From Catenaria anguillulae PL171 (lineage: Eukaryota > Blastocladiomycota > Blastocladiomycetes > Blastocladiales > Catenariaceae), in the NCBI GenBank assembly GCA_002102555.1, contig MCFL01000008.1, forward strand, positions 186,001 to 250,000: 64,000 bases of DNA, in the 5' to 3' direction. The notes under the pieces are model-generated. The model was not told the origin of the DNA, made no database searches, and was given only the letters and a program-made list of their open reading frames with translations. The position numbers were made by a program, and so were the translations under genes. Positions 32,202-43,000 of this stretch are shown here, piece by piece. Each line of letters starts with the position of its first letter. Position 1 is the first letter of the stretch.

Positions 32202-33807
32202 TTACTCCTTCTTGCTCTTCTTGTCCTTCTTTTCCTTCTTCTCCTTCTTTTCTTTCTTCTCCTTCTTCTCCTTCTTACCCGCAGCATCAGCCGCGCTCTC
32301 GCCCTCCTCGGTCTTTGCGCGCTTGGCCTGCACCTCTTCCTCAGCCTTCTCAGCGGGCTCCTCAGTCTCGTCAAACTTGCGCTTTTGCTGCTTGCCCGCG
32401 GCGGGTGTGAAATCCGACGCAGGGTTGTACGCGCGCTGAGCCTGCTGGGGCTTCTCGAACTTTGCCTGCTTCTTACCATAGCCCGTGCCCGACACACGGC
32501 CAGCGCCGCGCGACTCGAGCTCACGCAACCGCTTCTCGACCAGGGCGCGTGCCTCAAAGCCAAGCTGCGCACTGGGCGTGGCATTCTCGGAAAGGGCATC
32601 GACACGAATCGAGAGCGCGGCCTTGGTGGCAAGCACGCGCGCAATCTTGCCCTTGTTCTTGCCCTGTGCCTGGCCAACGACACCCGCGTGGAACAAGAGA
32701 CCGTACTTGGGTGTATCCTTCTTGGTCTTGAGGGCACGGAACAGCGCCTTTTCGGCACCGAGGATTTGCACCGTCGAGGCAGGGTACTTTGCAAGCGTCA
32801 TGAGCGAGCCGGCGTGGGCAATGAGGCGAGCACCCACAAGTTCGCCGACAAGGGCAGTCAAGTTGGGCGCAATGGCGTTCATGCGGGCGCCGAGGTAAGC
32901 AAAGAGTTGTTGGCGGTACGAGTGCAAGTGGATCACTTGGTCGCAAAGGGCGCGGATGTTGAACAGATCCTCGTCAGAGATTTCGGTTCCCATGGAGATC
33001 TCGGCAGCGTCACGCAGAGACTCAATGAGCTCCTCGGGGAGGACGGTCGAGAGATCCGTGGACGAGCATGCGGTGCGGAAGCCTGCCGTGCCATGAAGCG
33101 AACGAGAGATGAATACACAATGATCCCAAACGACAGAAAGGGGAAGAGATGTGTGACATACCCATGGTGGTCACCACCTTGGCGTAGGCCACATTGTCAA
33201 CAATGATCTTGGCCATCTCAGGGAAGTGCCAGCCATACCACTCCTTGACACGCATGGCGTAAGTGTTGAGCTCCTTGTCCAAATCATCCAACAAGCCAAC
33301 GGCCTGCACAATCATGGTGTCGACCTTATCGGGCGAGAACTTGAGCTTGTAGCGGGACAGCGAGTGCGACAAACCAAGCGCCATATTGGACATGTCCTTG
33401 GGGTTGAGGCCCTGGATGAGGGCAGAGAGTTGCGAGCGGATACCGCGGAAAAGCTCGTTGACCGTGGCGTTGACGGGCATGACGTTGATGCCCATCTTCT
33501 TGGACACGGCCGTGGCCAACTTTGGGTCGGCAACCACAAGCTGGTCGGCAACCTTGGCGTCGACAAGCTCGGCCTTGAGCATCTTCTTGAGCGACTTGGA
33601 GATGGTCCCCTCGACGAGGGCAGTGGCGGCCTCGAGGGCAGACGCCGTGTTCTCAAACTTGGAGAAGGCAGTCAGCTTGACATTTTGGGCGGCAAGGTCG
33701 GCCGTGGCAAAGTGAGTGTGGATGTCGTCGGCGTTGGCGAGCTTGGAGTCGTCGAGGACCTTGAAGAGGGCGTGGCCCGCGGGCGTTTCGAAGAGGACGA
33801 GGACCAT
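32202..33807 (-). CDS. NOP58: Nop58, box C/D snoRNP core protein, 508 aa
   Basis: Nucleolar scaffold of box C/D snoRNPs, which direct 2'-O-methylation of rRNA with fibrillarin and Nop56. Exon 1 is 33807-33162 and exon 2 33082-32202; the 79-nt intron starts gtatgt and ends gcag, and the splice gives THMG-type continuity (TTMG to FRTACSS). The N-terminal domain ([17 protein letters not shown]), the coiled coil, and the Nop domain ([20 protein letters not shown], then [21 protein letters not shown]) are all present and close to other eukaryotes. The C-terminus is the Lys/Glu and Lys/Asp repeat tail ([15 protein letters not shown]) typical of Nop56/58. The spelling of the Nop domain motif MGTEIS identifies Nop58 rather than Nop56. 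Length equals that of yeast Nop58. Confidence 0.95.
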
Positions 33808-34218
33808 GATGGCGATACGAATGGAAATGGAGGCAAGGGTTCAACGAGGACAGATGGTGTACACAGTCGCAGCAGTCGAACGTAGGGGGTCCAGGAGGAA
33901 AGGGCAACTCGCTGTGGCGGCACGTTGTCCAGTCTGCAGCATGGCGAGTTGCGAGCAAAGCGTGAGACAAACCGTGTGCGTGGTAACGCATTCGCAAGCA
34001 CGTGACACGTAACCACCAATCTGTCTGGCTGTCCCGTCTCGCTTTTGAGCTCCTCCGCAGCCATCACGGCCAATCTTGTGCTCGATGACATTGTGTGTGA
34101 AGTAGATAGTTGTTTAAAAAAAAAATACATTCGCTCTGGCCTTCAGGATCCGTGCCTTCTCTCTTATTGCCATCAATTTACGAACGCTTCTGCCCAACGT
34201 TGATTCGCTGGGTCGCAT
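33808..34218. other. Intergenic, NOP58 upstream region
   Basis: About 410 bp between the NOP58 start and the 3' end of a class A gene, both on the minus strand. It should contain the NOP58 promoter. A nine-A run at 34119-34127 is the only oddity. Confidence 0.35.
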
Positions 34219-36279
34219 TCACCAATCCCCAACCCCGAAATCCGACCCGAAATAGTCGCCATCCACACCAAGCTCGCGGATCTCAATCTTTCGGCGTTTC
34301 AACCACCTCAGCAGCCCAAGATCCCCATATTGTTTCGCGCTCTCCACATCCGCGGGCGTCAAGGCAAATACATGCGACCGATCCGTGGCATCCAGTTGAT
34401 AATGCTTGTGAATCCAATCGAGGAGAGCCAAGTTCGTTCCACTGCCTTCGATGAGTGAGCTCAGTTGCTCCTGGTCAATACTGTCGGCGAGCAGGGCGTG
34501 CTCATACGACATTTTCACCACGGGAAGAAACCCGTGCTCGACTAGAAACTCAAGGAGCCCAAACTGCACCTTGTCCAAGCGGTACCTCAATCGCGTCAGG
34601 TTGAGCGCCTGCCGAGCTGCCGTGGGATATGTGCGCAGGCACCAGTCCATTGCCTCGTAATCGCCATTCGCTGCACATAAATCAATGCATTCACGCACAA
34701 CGACGTCGGGATTGGCGCCAGCGCAGTCGATTGCCCATACGACGAGCTGTGGATCCCGCATGAAAGGTGATCCGTTCAGGCCGAGTTGAGTCAGGTTGAC
34801 CTGCTTGTCCGCCAACCATTGCAGCACAGAAAGATGGCCAGTGACAGTAACTTGCGATGACATGCTTGCCAGCTTGTGAACTTGTTCGATACCCAACTCG
34901 TTGAGCCACCATTCCAGCACGGAAACATGGCCACTTTGGCTCGCTTCAACCAGCGGCAAATAACCCGAGTCGTAGCCCACCTTGTTGCTCGAGATCCACT
35001 CCAACACATCCAGCCGACCTTGGCGGCTCATGGTGGCCATGCCCTGGACCGAAAATCGTGTGGGAATCTTGTGCCGCTGCCGCCATTCCAGGCACTCGAT
35101 CGTAATCGAGCATGAATCGCCGTCTGGCCAACGCTGCAACGGACAAGGGTTGGATGACTGCAAGCCAGCGACGTCGCAATGCGCGGCAAACCAGTCAAGC
35201 ACCTGAATCTGACCGGCAGCACACGCCCAATCCAATGCGTGCTTGTATTGAAACGAGATGCGCCGATGCTCGTTCGAGTGCGTGCTACAAACGAGCCAGA
35301 AATCCAAAACGGCAATGTGCCCTTGCGCGGCGGCGTGGTCAATGGCAGACTCGGTGCGCTTGCTGTACGCCTTGGAGAGCCCAGCAACTGAATGAAACCA
35401 CCATTGCAAAATGTGGACATGGCCGTGTTTCGACGCCAGGTTGGCCATGCGCTTGAGGACGGACGCTTGCAGTTTCTTGCCATTGTCCCGCAGTGGCCGG
35501 TCCAGAGGAAACTTGCCAGCCCACCATTCAAGCACGTGCAAATGCCCACCGCCTTCAACAGCCGCATCCAATGCTTCATATGTACATTCGATGCTGCTTT
35601 CGAAATGCGTCCACCACCACTCCAACACCCGCACGTATCCAGCGCGGCTCGCGGCAACCAGTGCCGCCGTTGGTGCTGCCGTCACCATCACCTCTTGCCG
35701 CGCACGCCACCAGTCAAGTGCCTGAATACACACATCCTCGCTGACAGATGACGAGGACGAGGCAATCACCAGATCCGACTCGATCGCCTCCTTGTCACCC
35801 CAGGGCAATCCACGCTCGAGCCACCAGTCGAGCACTTGGAGAATGTACTCGCCCTCTGTGCCGTCGTGTCGAGCAATGCACAAGCTTGTCGAATCTGTCT
35901 CGTCGCCATCCGTTGAAGCAAGTCCATCCAACAATCCGGATTCGAACCAAGCGTCCATGGTTGCAAAGTCGCCGCGGCGAGCGGCATTGCCCAGTCCTTT
36001 GACCGAGTACATGAGCGGGCGATCGTAGTGCTGCTCGAGGTCGAGGAGCATGGGCAGCAACCATGACGTGGAGCATGGTGGAATGTCGTCGAGCGAGTAC
36101 CACCACAGTTTGATGAGGGCCGCGCGAGGTACGTCAGGCACAAGTGTGCGAGAGAGAGTGTTGAGCGCTGGGCAGACAACGCAGGAAGACCCGTCAGCAG
36201 CTGGCAACGTGAAATGGCGGATAACCGCGACGAGGATGGGCTCGGCGAGCTCGACTGGTAACGATAGTGCATGATCCAT
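34219..36279 (-). CDS. Class A WW-repeat protein, 686 aa
   Basis: Single exon. I start at the ATG at 36279 (MDHALSLPVELAEPILVAVI), the first in-frame ATG, matching the leader length of the copy at 20878. Class A signature ALIKLWWYSLDDIPPCSTSW is present. Repeats include YVRVLEWWW, GGGHLHVLEWW, GHVHILQWWF, GHIAVLDFW, QIQVLDWF, RLDVLEWI, GHVSVLEWW and GHLSVLQWL. The C-terminal part has FGLLEFLVEHGFLP, ALLDWIHKHYQL and GDLGLLRWLKRRKIEIREL, the shared class A end. Intact and intronless. It lies between NOP58 and a kinase-like gene and is transcribed divergently from the latter. Confidence 0.87.
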   Translation of the reverse strand: MDHALSLPVELAEPILVAVIRHFTLPAADGSSCVVCPALNTLSRTLVPDVPRAALIKLWWYSLDDIPPCSTSWLLPMLLDLEQHYDRPLMYSVKGLGNAARRGDFATMDAWFESGLLDGLASTDGDETDSTSLCIARHDGTEGEYILQVLDWWLERGLPWGDKEAIESDLVIASSSSSVSEDVCIQALDWWRARQEVMVTAAPTAALVAASRAGYVRVLEWWWTHFESSIECTYEALDAAVEGGGHLHVLEWWAGKFPLDRPLRDNGKKLQASVLKRMANLASKHGHVHILQWWFHSVAGLSKAYSKRTESAIDHAAAQGHIAVLDFWLVCSTHSNEHRRISFQYKHALDWACAAGQIQVLDWFAAHCDVAGLQSSNPCPLQRWPDGDSCSITIECLEWRQRHKIPTRFSVQGMATMSRQGRLDVLEWISSNKVGYDSGYLPLVEASQSGHVSVLEWWLNELGIEQVHKLASMSSQVTVTGHLSVLQWLADKQVNLTQLGLNGSPFMRDPQLVVWAIDCAGANPDVVVRECIDLCAANGDYEAMDWCLRTYPTAARQALNLTRLRYRLDKVQFGLLEFLVEHGFLPVVKMSYEHALLADSIDQEQLSSLIEGSGTNLALLDWIHKHYQLDATDRSHVFALTPADVESAKQYGDLGLLRWLKRRKIEIRELGVDGDYFGSDFGVGDW

Positions 36280-36555
36280 TTGCTGAATGCTGAGTGTGTT
36301 AATCAATGCTGCCGCTTTCTGACCATCGTCCCGTCTATACTATCGCATCGATTCCAATTCGCTCACTGTACGCGGCCGCCCTCGGTCGATCTGTCGTTTC
36401 TTGAGCGAGCCGAAATTAGACGGAGGCGCGGAGAGATGGTCGCAATGCATATCAAGACAATGGCACTCGGCAATACATGAAGCAATTTGGACTGCCAGCA
36501 CCCACGCCCGCCACGCCACCCGTCAAGATCCAGCTCAGCTCGATTAGTGCCAGTC

Positions 36556-37752
36556 ATGCCCCGCTCACACGCCCAGTCCACCAACACCGCCAACCAAGGC
36601 AACTCGGATCCTGCCGATGGTGGCCAAGGTGGCACCCAGGTGCCGCTACTCCCCACTGCTCCGATCGACCCTCTCCCCCTCCCGCTCACGCCGGCCAATG
36701 CCGTCACGTCGCTCTGGGCCGGGTTCGGCACGCTGTACCGCATTCCTGCCCAGGCATCGCTGCCCACATCCAAATCCAAATCCAAATCGAATGCCACGCA
36801 AATCGTCAAGCACATTCACATGTCGGCCTCGGACCTGGCCGCCGCCCGCTCATCTGCCTCGGACCTGCGCAAACTGCACTCGTACCTTGCCGAATCCGCC
36901 TTCTACGTGCACCTGGCACCCACGCTGCCTCCCGCCTCGGTACCCGTTGCCACCCTTGACATATCCAAATCGTCCATGCACGGCGACTCTCAGGCTGCCG
37001 ACGGGCTCTATACAGACTTGGTGCTTGTGCTCTCGGACCTATCCCCTGCCTTTCCCATGGACGGCGACGCATGCGCGCCGTTTTCGCCTACGCACGCGCA
37101 AAGTGTCCTTGCATGGCTCGCCAGGTTTCACGCACACTTTTGGCGGCGGTCCCGCCTACTCGAGGACACTCGGTACTTGTGGCGGCCTACGGGCAGTTAC
37201 TGGCACCTAGCTACCCGCCAAGCCGAACTGGAACGCGCACGCCGCGCCAGGGGTGATCCGTGGGCGTGGATTGTTGCGGGTGCAGAGTACTGGGACTTGT
37301 TGTTGACGAAGGAGCCGCGGTGGGGTAGGCAAACGTTGGTGCATGGCGATGCAAAGGCCGCCAATGTCTTGTTCTCCGAGTCGGGCGACACATGTGCCTT
37401 GGTGGATTTCCAGTATGTTGGTCGCGGGTGTGGCATGCGCGATGTGGTTTATTTGGTGGCAACAAGTGTGGACATGGCCAGGTGTGGCGAGTATGCGCAG
37501 GTGATCGAGGACTGGTATTGGAAGGTGTTGGTGCGCGAGCTGGCCGTGGGCGAGCATTCGGCGCCGCCCGGGTTGGCAGAGTGTTTGGATATGTTTGAGG
37601 TGGCATTGTTGGATTGGTGTCGGTTCATGTGCGGATGGGGCAGGTGGGGCAATGTCAAGTGGGTTGGCAAAGTCGTGGATGCGATTCGGGTGAAGTGGGA
37701 GGAGAGGAGGCAAAAGGGGTGGCGGCCGAATGATAACGAGTATTCAACGTGA
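36556..37752 (+). CDS. Phosphotransferase of the aminoglycoside/ecdysteroid-kinase-like fold, 398 aa
   Basis: Protein-kinase-like small-molecule kinase. Key residues are clear: the catalytic loop LVHGDAKAANVLF (H-G-D-x-K-x-x-N, about residues 260-272) and the metal-binding ALVDFQYVGRG (DFQ in place of DFG) followed by RDVVYLVATSVD, as in CHK/EcKL kinases. The N-lobe holds IVKHIH as the likely ATP-binding Lys strand and an acidic DLVLVLSDL hinge. Substrate cannot be told; relatives phosphorylate steroids, choline-like alcohols or aminoglycosides. ATG at 36556 is the first in frame; Pro/Ser-rich N-terminus. No intron, no signal peptide. A paralog of bacterial antibiotic kinases only in fold. 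Confidence 0.8.
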   Translation: MPRSHAQSTNTANQGNSDPADGGQGGTQVPLLPTAPIDPLPLPLTPANAVTSLWAGFGTLYRIPAQASLPTSKSKSKSNATQIVKHIHMSASDLAAARSSASDLRKLHSYLAESAFYVHLAPTLPPASVPVATLDISKSSMHGDSQAADGLYTDLVLVLSDLSPAFPMDGDACAPFSPTHAQSVLAWLARFHAHFWRRSRLLEDTRYLWRPTGSYWHLATRQAELERARRARGDPWAWIVAGAEYWDLLLTKEPRWGRQTLVHGDAKAANVLFSESGDTCALVDFQYVGRGCGMRDVVYLVATSVDMARCGEYAQVIEDWYWKVLVRELAVGEHSAPPGLAECLDMFEVALLDWCRFMCGWGRWGNVKWVGKVVDAIRVKWEERRQKGWRPNDNEYST

Positions 37753-38013
37753 AGCCAAGATTCCCATTTGTTTGTTTTGTATTCAAGTGTGTAACAAGCA
37801 AGTAAATATGTGGAATGACAAAATCAAGAGTGTATTGGGTGGGGCAGAAGTAAGGGTTGACGACGGCGACGTCAACCAAGGTACGGTAATCAGGAACATG
37901 AAGGTACAGGTAATAGGGTAGGTGGGGGCAGAGAGGGAGAAAGGACAGCGTCTAGGAATAGGACAACAAGAGAAACAGCAACATAAGAGCTCCACAACTG
38001 AGTGGTCGTCGCA

Positions 38014-38442
38014 TCACCTCACAACAACCTCCTCCTGGCAGACACTTGAAGTCGATCCGGCCACTCGACTGACACCACTACCCCGACTACTGTTTGGCCA
38101 CGCAACACACACCTTGGGCATATCGTCCCTCAAGTTCGTCCTACTGCGGCTACTCCGCATACTTCCAAACATGGACATGGGACACCAGTTACCTGAACCG
38201 GCAGCAGCCAGGCATGCGACGGTTCCCCTAGGTTGGCGCAATTGGTCGTCTTGATGATGATCGTCAACCTCGTTTTCATCGTGCTCTGCTTCATCGCCGA
38301 GAATGTGGCCCTTGCCGTGGGCCACCGGGCACGGCAGCAATGTGGGTGCGGCCACGGTGAGCACGGCCGTCAGGGCAGTGACCCAAACGAGCGAGTTGGA
38401 CAGCGACCGGCGTTGGGCGTATGACAGGTGGTTGGCAAACAT
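38014..38442 (-). CDS. Small putative membrane protein
   Basis: From the ATG at 38442 the product starts MFANHLSYAQRRSLSNSLVW and continues with a hydrophobic helix (VTALTAVLTVAAPTLLPCPV, about residues 20-40), then a hydrophilic His/Asp/Glu-rich part (DEAEHDENEVDDHHQDD). The helix flanked by basic N-terminal residues looks like a single-pass membrane anchor, as in small mitochondrial or ER proteins. The 3' end as read (to 38014) is Ser/Arg-rich and may be non-coding: candidate splice sites (tag before 38232, gtaact near 38190) would give other C-termini. I do not recognise a family. Confidence 0.45.
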   Translation of the reverse strand: MFANHLSYAQRRSLSNSLVWVTALTAVLTVAAPTLLPCPVAHGKGHILGDEAEHDENEVDDHHQDDQLRQPRGTVACLAAAGSGNWCPMSMFGSMRSSRSRTNLRDDMPKVCVAWPNSSRGSGVSRVAGSTSSVCQEEVVVR

Positions 38443-38990
38443 GGCGGAAGACGGCGAGGCCAAGGTAAGGTGAGGGTCGGGCAAAGCCGGAGGATCGGAT
38501 CGTCGTGGACAAAGCAGACTGGAGACGGGCAACGGCAGGCAGTTGGGCGGGCGGGCGGGCGGGCGGAAACGGACGGCTGCGAGTGGGGCGGAATGGCATG
38601 GGCGCCGCTCTCAGGTCGAGTACATATGCATGGGAATTATTCCGTTCTGGGAGAACATTTCTTTACATCCCACGACACACACACACACACAAAAAAAAAA
38701 AAACTCAAAATCGCTCACTACGAGCAGCCCGCCGATCGCAACGCAACGCTCATCGCTTGCCGTCGGATAATGGGCCACAAAAGAAATCACGCAGATCCAC
38801 AATGCCGAATGGAATGCTTCCAGAACAGCTCTAGAACCCCAAGGCACGCCGATCCGGTTGGGCCAATGAGTGCCACGTCGACCACGTCAAATTTGTGTTT
38901 ATGTATACTTCGTTGAAGACTTGAGAGACGCCCAATCGCTTCACCTTCGGTCCTCACCACCCATCAGCAATACGAAAGCAATCAATAAAC
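38443..38990. other. Intergenic, with CA and A tracts
   Basis: About 550 bp between two divergent genes. It contains GGGC repeats at 38545-38565 (four copies of GGGC) and a (CA)n run followed by thirteen A at about 38678-38703. It must hold both promoters. Confidence 0.5.
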
Positions 38991-39758
38991 ATGTCGCAAG
39001 GCGAAATCGACTGGATCTCCCACTTCCTCACGCAGGTGTCGTCGCTGCCCCTCGTGTACCCGGACCACTACACTCCGCAGCCCACCACCGTGCGCCCGCC
39101 CAACACCCACAAGGCCCTCGTGTACACTGCTGGCGCCGCCTCCTCCTCCTCGGCCACCACCACTCGCGACCTGCTCGCCTCTGCCTCTGCCTCTGCCTCG
39201 GACGTGCCCACCATTACGCTCCACCTCAAACAACTCAAGTCCACGGCCACCGCCACACTCGATGCGATCCCGCCGTCCACCACGCTCGTCAAGCACGCAA
39301 AGCGCAAGGCGCTCGATGCGCTTGGGCACAGTGTGCGCACGCACGGTGCGAGGCTGCTCATCAAGGGCAAGGTCCTTGGCGACGACAACAAGTACTTGAG
39401 CGAGTATCCGGCCGTGGCGGATGGCGTCACCGTGACGGTCATGGTGAGCGAGTTGAGCGAGGACGAAAAGAAGGCGGTGGCGGATGAGTTGGACCAGGAG
39501 GAGGCGCACGCTCGAGGTGAGGAGGACAACCAAGTTGCAGCCGACGAGCAACAAGATGATAAGGTCGATGAACAGCATGAGCAGCAAGGCGTGTCGCCGT
39601 GGTCGGCACTTGCGGGCGATCAAGCATTCTGGGCTGCCGTGCGCAAGGTCGTCGACACGTTTGCCGTTGAAAAGCACGGCTTAGCCGGCGGCGACGCAGT
39701 GGGCGTGTTGGCGGCCATGAAGCGTGGGTTGAATGCCGAGGCCCAGAAGCGGGCGTGA
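38991..39758 (+). CDS. Ubiquitin-like domain protein, probable Get5/Mdy2, 255 aa
   Basis: The central part RLLIKGKVLGDDNKYLSEYPAV followed by DGVTVTVMV is the second half of a ubiquitin-like fold; VPTITLHLKQLKSTATATLD is its first strands. The N-terminus has WISHFLTQVSSLPLVYPDHY, similar to the Get4-binding YPxDY segment of Get5. The C-terminus SPWSALAGDQAFWAAVRKVV is helical, like the Get5 homodimerisation domain, after an acidic Gln-rich linker. Get5 with Get4 passes tail-anchored proteins from Sgt2 to Get3. The three-part order and length support Get5, but other Ubl-adaptor proteins cannot be excluded. Single exon; ATG at 38991. Confidence 0.6.
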   Translation: MSQGEIDWISHFLTQVSSLPLVYPDHYTPQPTTVRPPNTHKALVYTAGAASSSSATTTRDLLASASASASDVPTITLHLKQLKSTATATLDAIPPSTTLVKHAKRKALDALGHSVRTHGARLLIKGKVLGDDNKYLSEYPAVADGVTVTVMVSELSEDEKKAVADELDQEEAHARGEEDNQVAADEQQDDKVDEQHEQQGVSPWSALAGDQAFWAAVRKVVDTFAVEKHGLAGGDAVGVLAAMKRGLNAEAQKRA

Positions 39759-40068
39759 GTTGTTGAGCTGAGTTGTTGTGAGAGCGTGTCGGATTGTTCC
39801 CTCGCCTTATGTAGTCAGGTTCAAATGCTCGTTGTGAGAAGCCAGGCGTCCATCCTCTGCAGTCTGCCGCATGAGCAATTGTTCAAATCGATGGGAACCA
39901 TTGATGTATTCCTCGTTTGTACATATTCACATACAAATCTGCATTAGGTCACACTGATGACCAGCTAACTGATGGATACAAGGAACAACACAAGATATAC
40001 AGAGGGTAAAAAACACACAAATCTAAGAAACGTATCGGAAAACCAAAGCGCTCACACAATGCTCACAC
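39759..40068. other. Short convergent spacer
   Basis: About 310 bp of 3' flanking sequence between the Get5-like gene (+) and the zinc-finger gene (-). Nothing further seen. Confidence 0.35.
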
Positions 40069-43000
40069 TCACACCCGCCTCGCACTCGTACTCGCACTCA
40101 CATACCTCCCACTCGCCGCCGCCGCCGCAGCCCCGGCACTCGACACGCTTGCCCGATCCGCGTCCCGCTTCTTACTTGCGCTCCCGCCGCCCAACACCTT
40201 TGCCATGGCCTGCCACACGCGGCCCACACCGCGCTTCTTCTTTGGCTTGGTCATGGTCCCTACCGTCACACTCTGCACCGACCGCAACGTCGCATAGGCA
40301 TCTTCGTTGGCGTGCGTCGGAATCGCAATCATGGAGCGTGTCGGGGACACGGTGGGCGACGGAGGCGACATGGTGGTTGATTTGGATTTGGGAATGTCCA
40401 CTTGAATGAGAGGCGAGTAGCCCAGGGTGAGTGGGCGCCGGAGTGGTGCTGGAGGCGCGGATTGAATCGAGGTGGTTGACAGCGACGTGGTGGCGTTGAG
40501 AGTCGGGGACGTGGTGGATGCGACCGAGTTGGACGATTGTGGGGTCGGGAGGTGGCCGGCGGGTGGGTCGGCGGCTGTGGGAAGTGGACGGGAAAGGGTT
40601 GGTGGGCTGGACGAGGGAGGCGTTGGGACAATCGAGAGCCGCTTGAGGGACTTTGTGCGAGGGGATGAAGATGAGGATGCAGGCTCGGCCGTCAGCGCTG
40701 CTGCAACCGTGACAGCCACAGGGGACGGTTTGGGTGATCCAACAGGTGTCGCTTCGGGGGGTTGTGCGTTCCATGCTGGATGCCGGTGCCGCACTGGCGC
40801 TGAAACCGTGTCGGCTGGCACTGCGCGCATGGGTGATGTGGGCATGGTCACCTCTGGGATCGCCGACGACGTTACATTGGTTGTGCTCCCTGCACCGGCA
40901 ACATTGGTCGATGAACTCAATGAGAACGCAGTGCTGAATGTGGGCGACCCGGGCGTCGCAAGGGTAATCGGGACCACGACCTTCTTGGGCTCGTACCGCT
41001 CCAGTGTGCGGGACCGAGTCGTCGTGAAAAACGATAAAATGTCGCTCGCTGCGGCAGAGACCTCGGTGGCCGGTGAGGTTGGTGGTTGACTCGATGTGCT
41101 TGCAGAGCGTCCCGCGGCGCTGGGGCCAACAAGGGATGAAGACGACGCTTGATGAATCAGCTCGGACAGCAATGACGCCGGCGGTGACTTTTCGACTTGA
41201 TCTGCCCCATCCAACGCGCGCATCTTTGGCGACGCCGGCGGCGTCATGCTCGTGGCCACATCGCGCTTTTCAACACCCGTCGCAGTGCTGGCCACCCTGG
41301 TCCCAGCAAACATGCTGGCCAACCGTGCCTCCATCGCGGCCAATTGCCGGGCCACGGCCGCCATGATTGTTGCAGGCACCTGCTCCACAAGCGCGGCCGT
41401 CTCGTGCTCCCTGCGCGCCGCGGCCGATTCGAGCATTTCCAACCTGGCAGCCAGCTCGTCGTGTGACGCGGTAACGGCGTTTGCATGCGCATCAAAAAGC
41501 GACGCAAGTTTGGGCTCGAGAACAGCCACCGTCTCCTGCGCGATATCAGCGACCGTGGGCACCGCAGCCGCGGGCGGAGTCGCCGCAGACGCATAAGCGG
41601 AATCGTCCTTTTCATCATCCACGGCCTCGTCCTCGTCGTCATCCGTCTCATGCGTTGGTGTCTGCGCAAACCGAAACGATTCGGCAGCCCCTGCACTCAC
41701 TTGCGCAACGTCTTGGTCCTCGCTTGCCCTTCGACTGCTTCCAACCACACTCCCTGCTGCACTCACGCCCTCTTCGACCTTGGCCAAGCGCGTTGCGACT
41801 CCCTGATGTGCACCCGCCACGGCCGATAGCGCCTGCACCACGTCCACCAGCGTGGCGGGAACCGCGCGCAGGGGCACTTGGGCGTCGATCAAGTGTTGAA
41901 TGGCCTCGGCCTGTGCATCTGCTTGTGCGTGCAGCGTGGTGAGTTGCGACAGAATAACGGTGGCGAGCTCGGCATAGTGTGCGAGCGGATCACCCGACGT
42001 GGGTGCAGGTGATGTGGGCGTGGGTGGCGGGAGGGGCGACGTTTGAACGCCCCATTCGGACGTATCGCGGGCAGATGTGGATGTAACCATACGCTCGAGC
42101 TCCGAGACAAGGGCTGGGTCAACGTGATGAGCCAGAAACTCGGCAGGTGAAATGCCCTTGGGCAACGTTGCGAGCGTCAACTTGGCCGGCCCTGTGGCCG
42201 TAGGCGCTGGCTCGTCCTCGGTATCGGAGACGCCGAGCGGCGACCGGTGTTGCTGTTGCTGCTGCTTGAGCTGATGATGCCGAATTGCAGCGAGTGCATC
42301 GTTGCGCACCCACTCTTCGACCGACGAACTGGCCTTGGTTGCCGAGTCGGCATCGTCCACGGCATCCTTTGTGGCGGCGACCGAGACCGGTGTGGGCGAG
42401 TCAAAGTGCACATGCAAATCGCCCTCGTGCTCGTGTCTGTGGGCATGATGATGGTGGTGTTCGGTAGTGTTGCTCACGTGCAACGCAACCGGCGTCGTTG
42501 TCGGTGGAGGCTGGCTCACAGCTTCGTTGCGGCGCGGCAACTCGTCCTGTGACCCGACGCGCCTGATGTCTGAAGACGACGTAGCCGCAATCGACGTGCT
42601 GGCCTCGGCCTTTGCCGTTGCTTGTCCTCTCGGCGGCGCCCCCTCACGGCAAATATGCCGCCCGCTGCCATACTCCTTATCACAAACACGCCCGCAATCC
42701 AAACACACATACTCGACCAGCTCCGTAATGTGCTTTTTGAAATGGTCCCTGCGCAAATACTTTGACGTGTTGCGAAACACCTTGACACATCCGCGCCAAT
42801 GGCAGTGCCCACAACGTGCGGCATCGCCACCCGTCTCGACATGGTGCTCGGTCAAGTGCTTGTACAGGGCATCCCCAGAGTTGAAGCGCATGCCACATAC
42901 CCGAGGCATGCGACGAACAGACGGGTTTGGGTCGGTCCATTCGTGACAGCACACCCCCAGTTCCCACATGCAAACGTGGCCATGGCCGCCACCGGTACCC

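Noticed and set aside
38670-38710. A-run as evidence of a retroposed poly(A) tail
   Set aside because: It follows a CA microsatellite and no processed gene copy precedes it.
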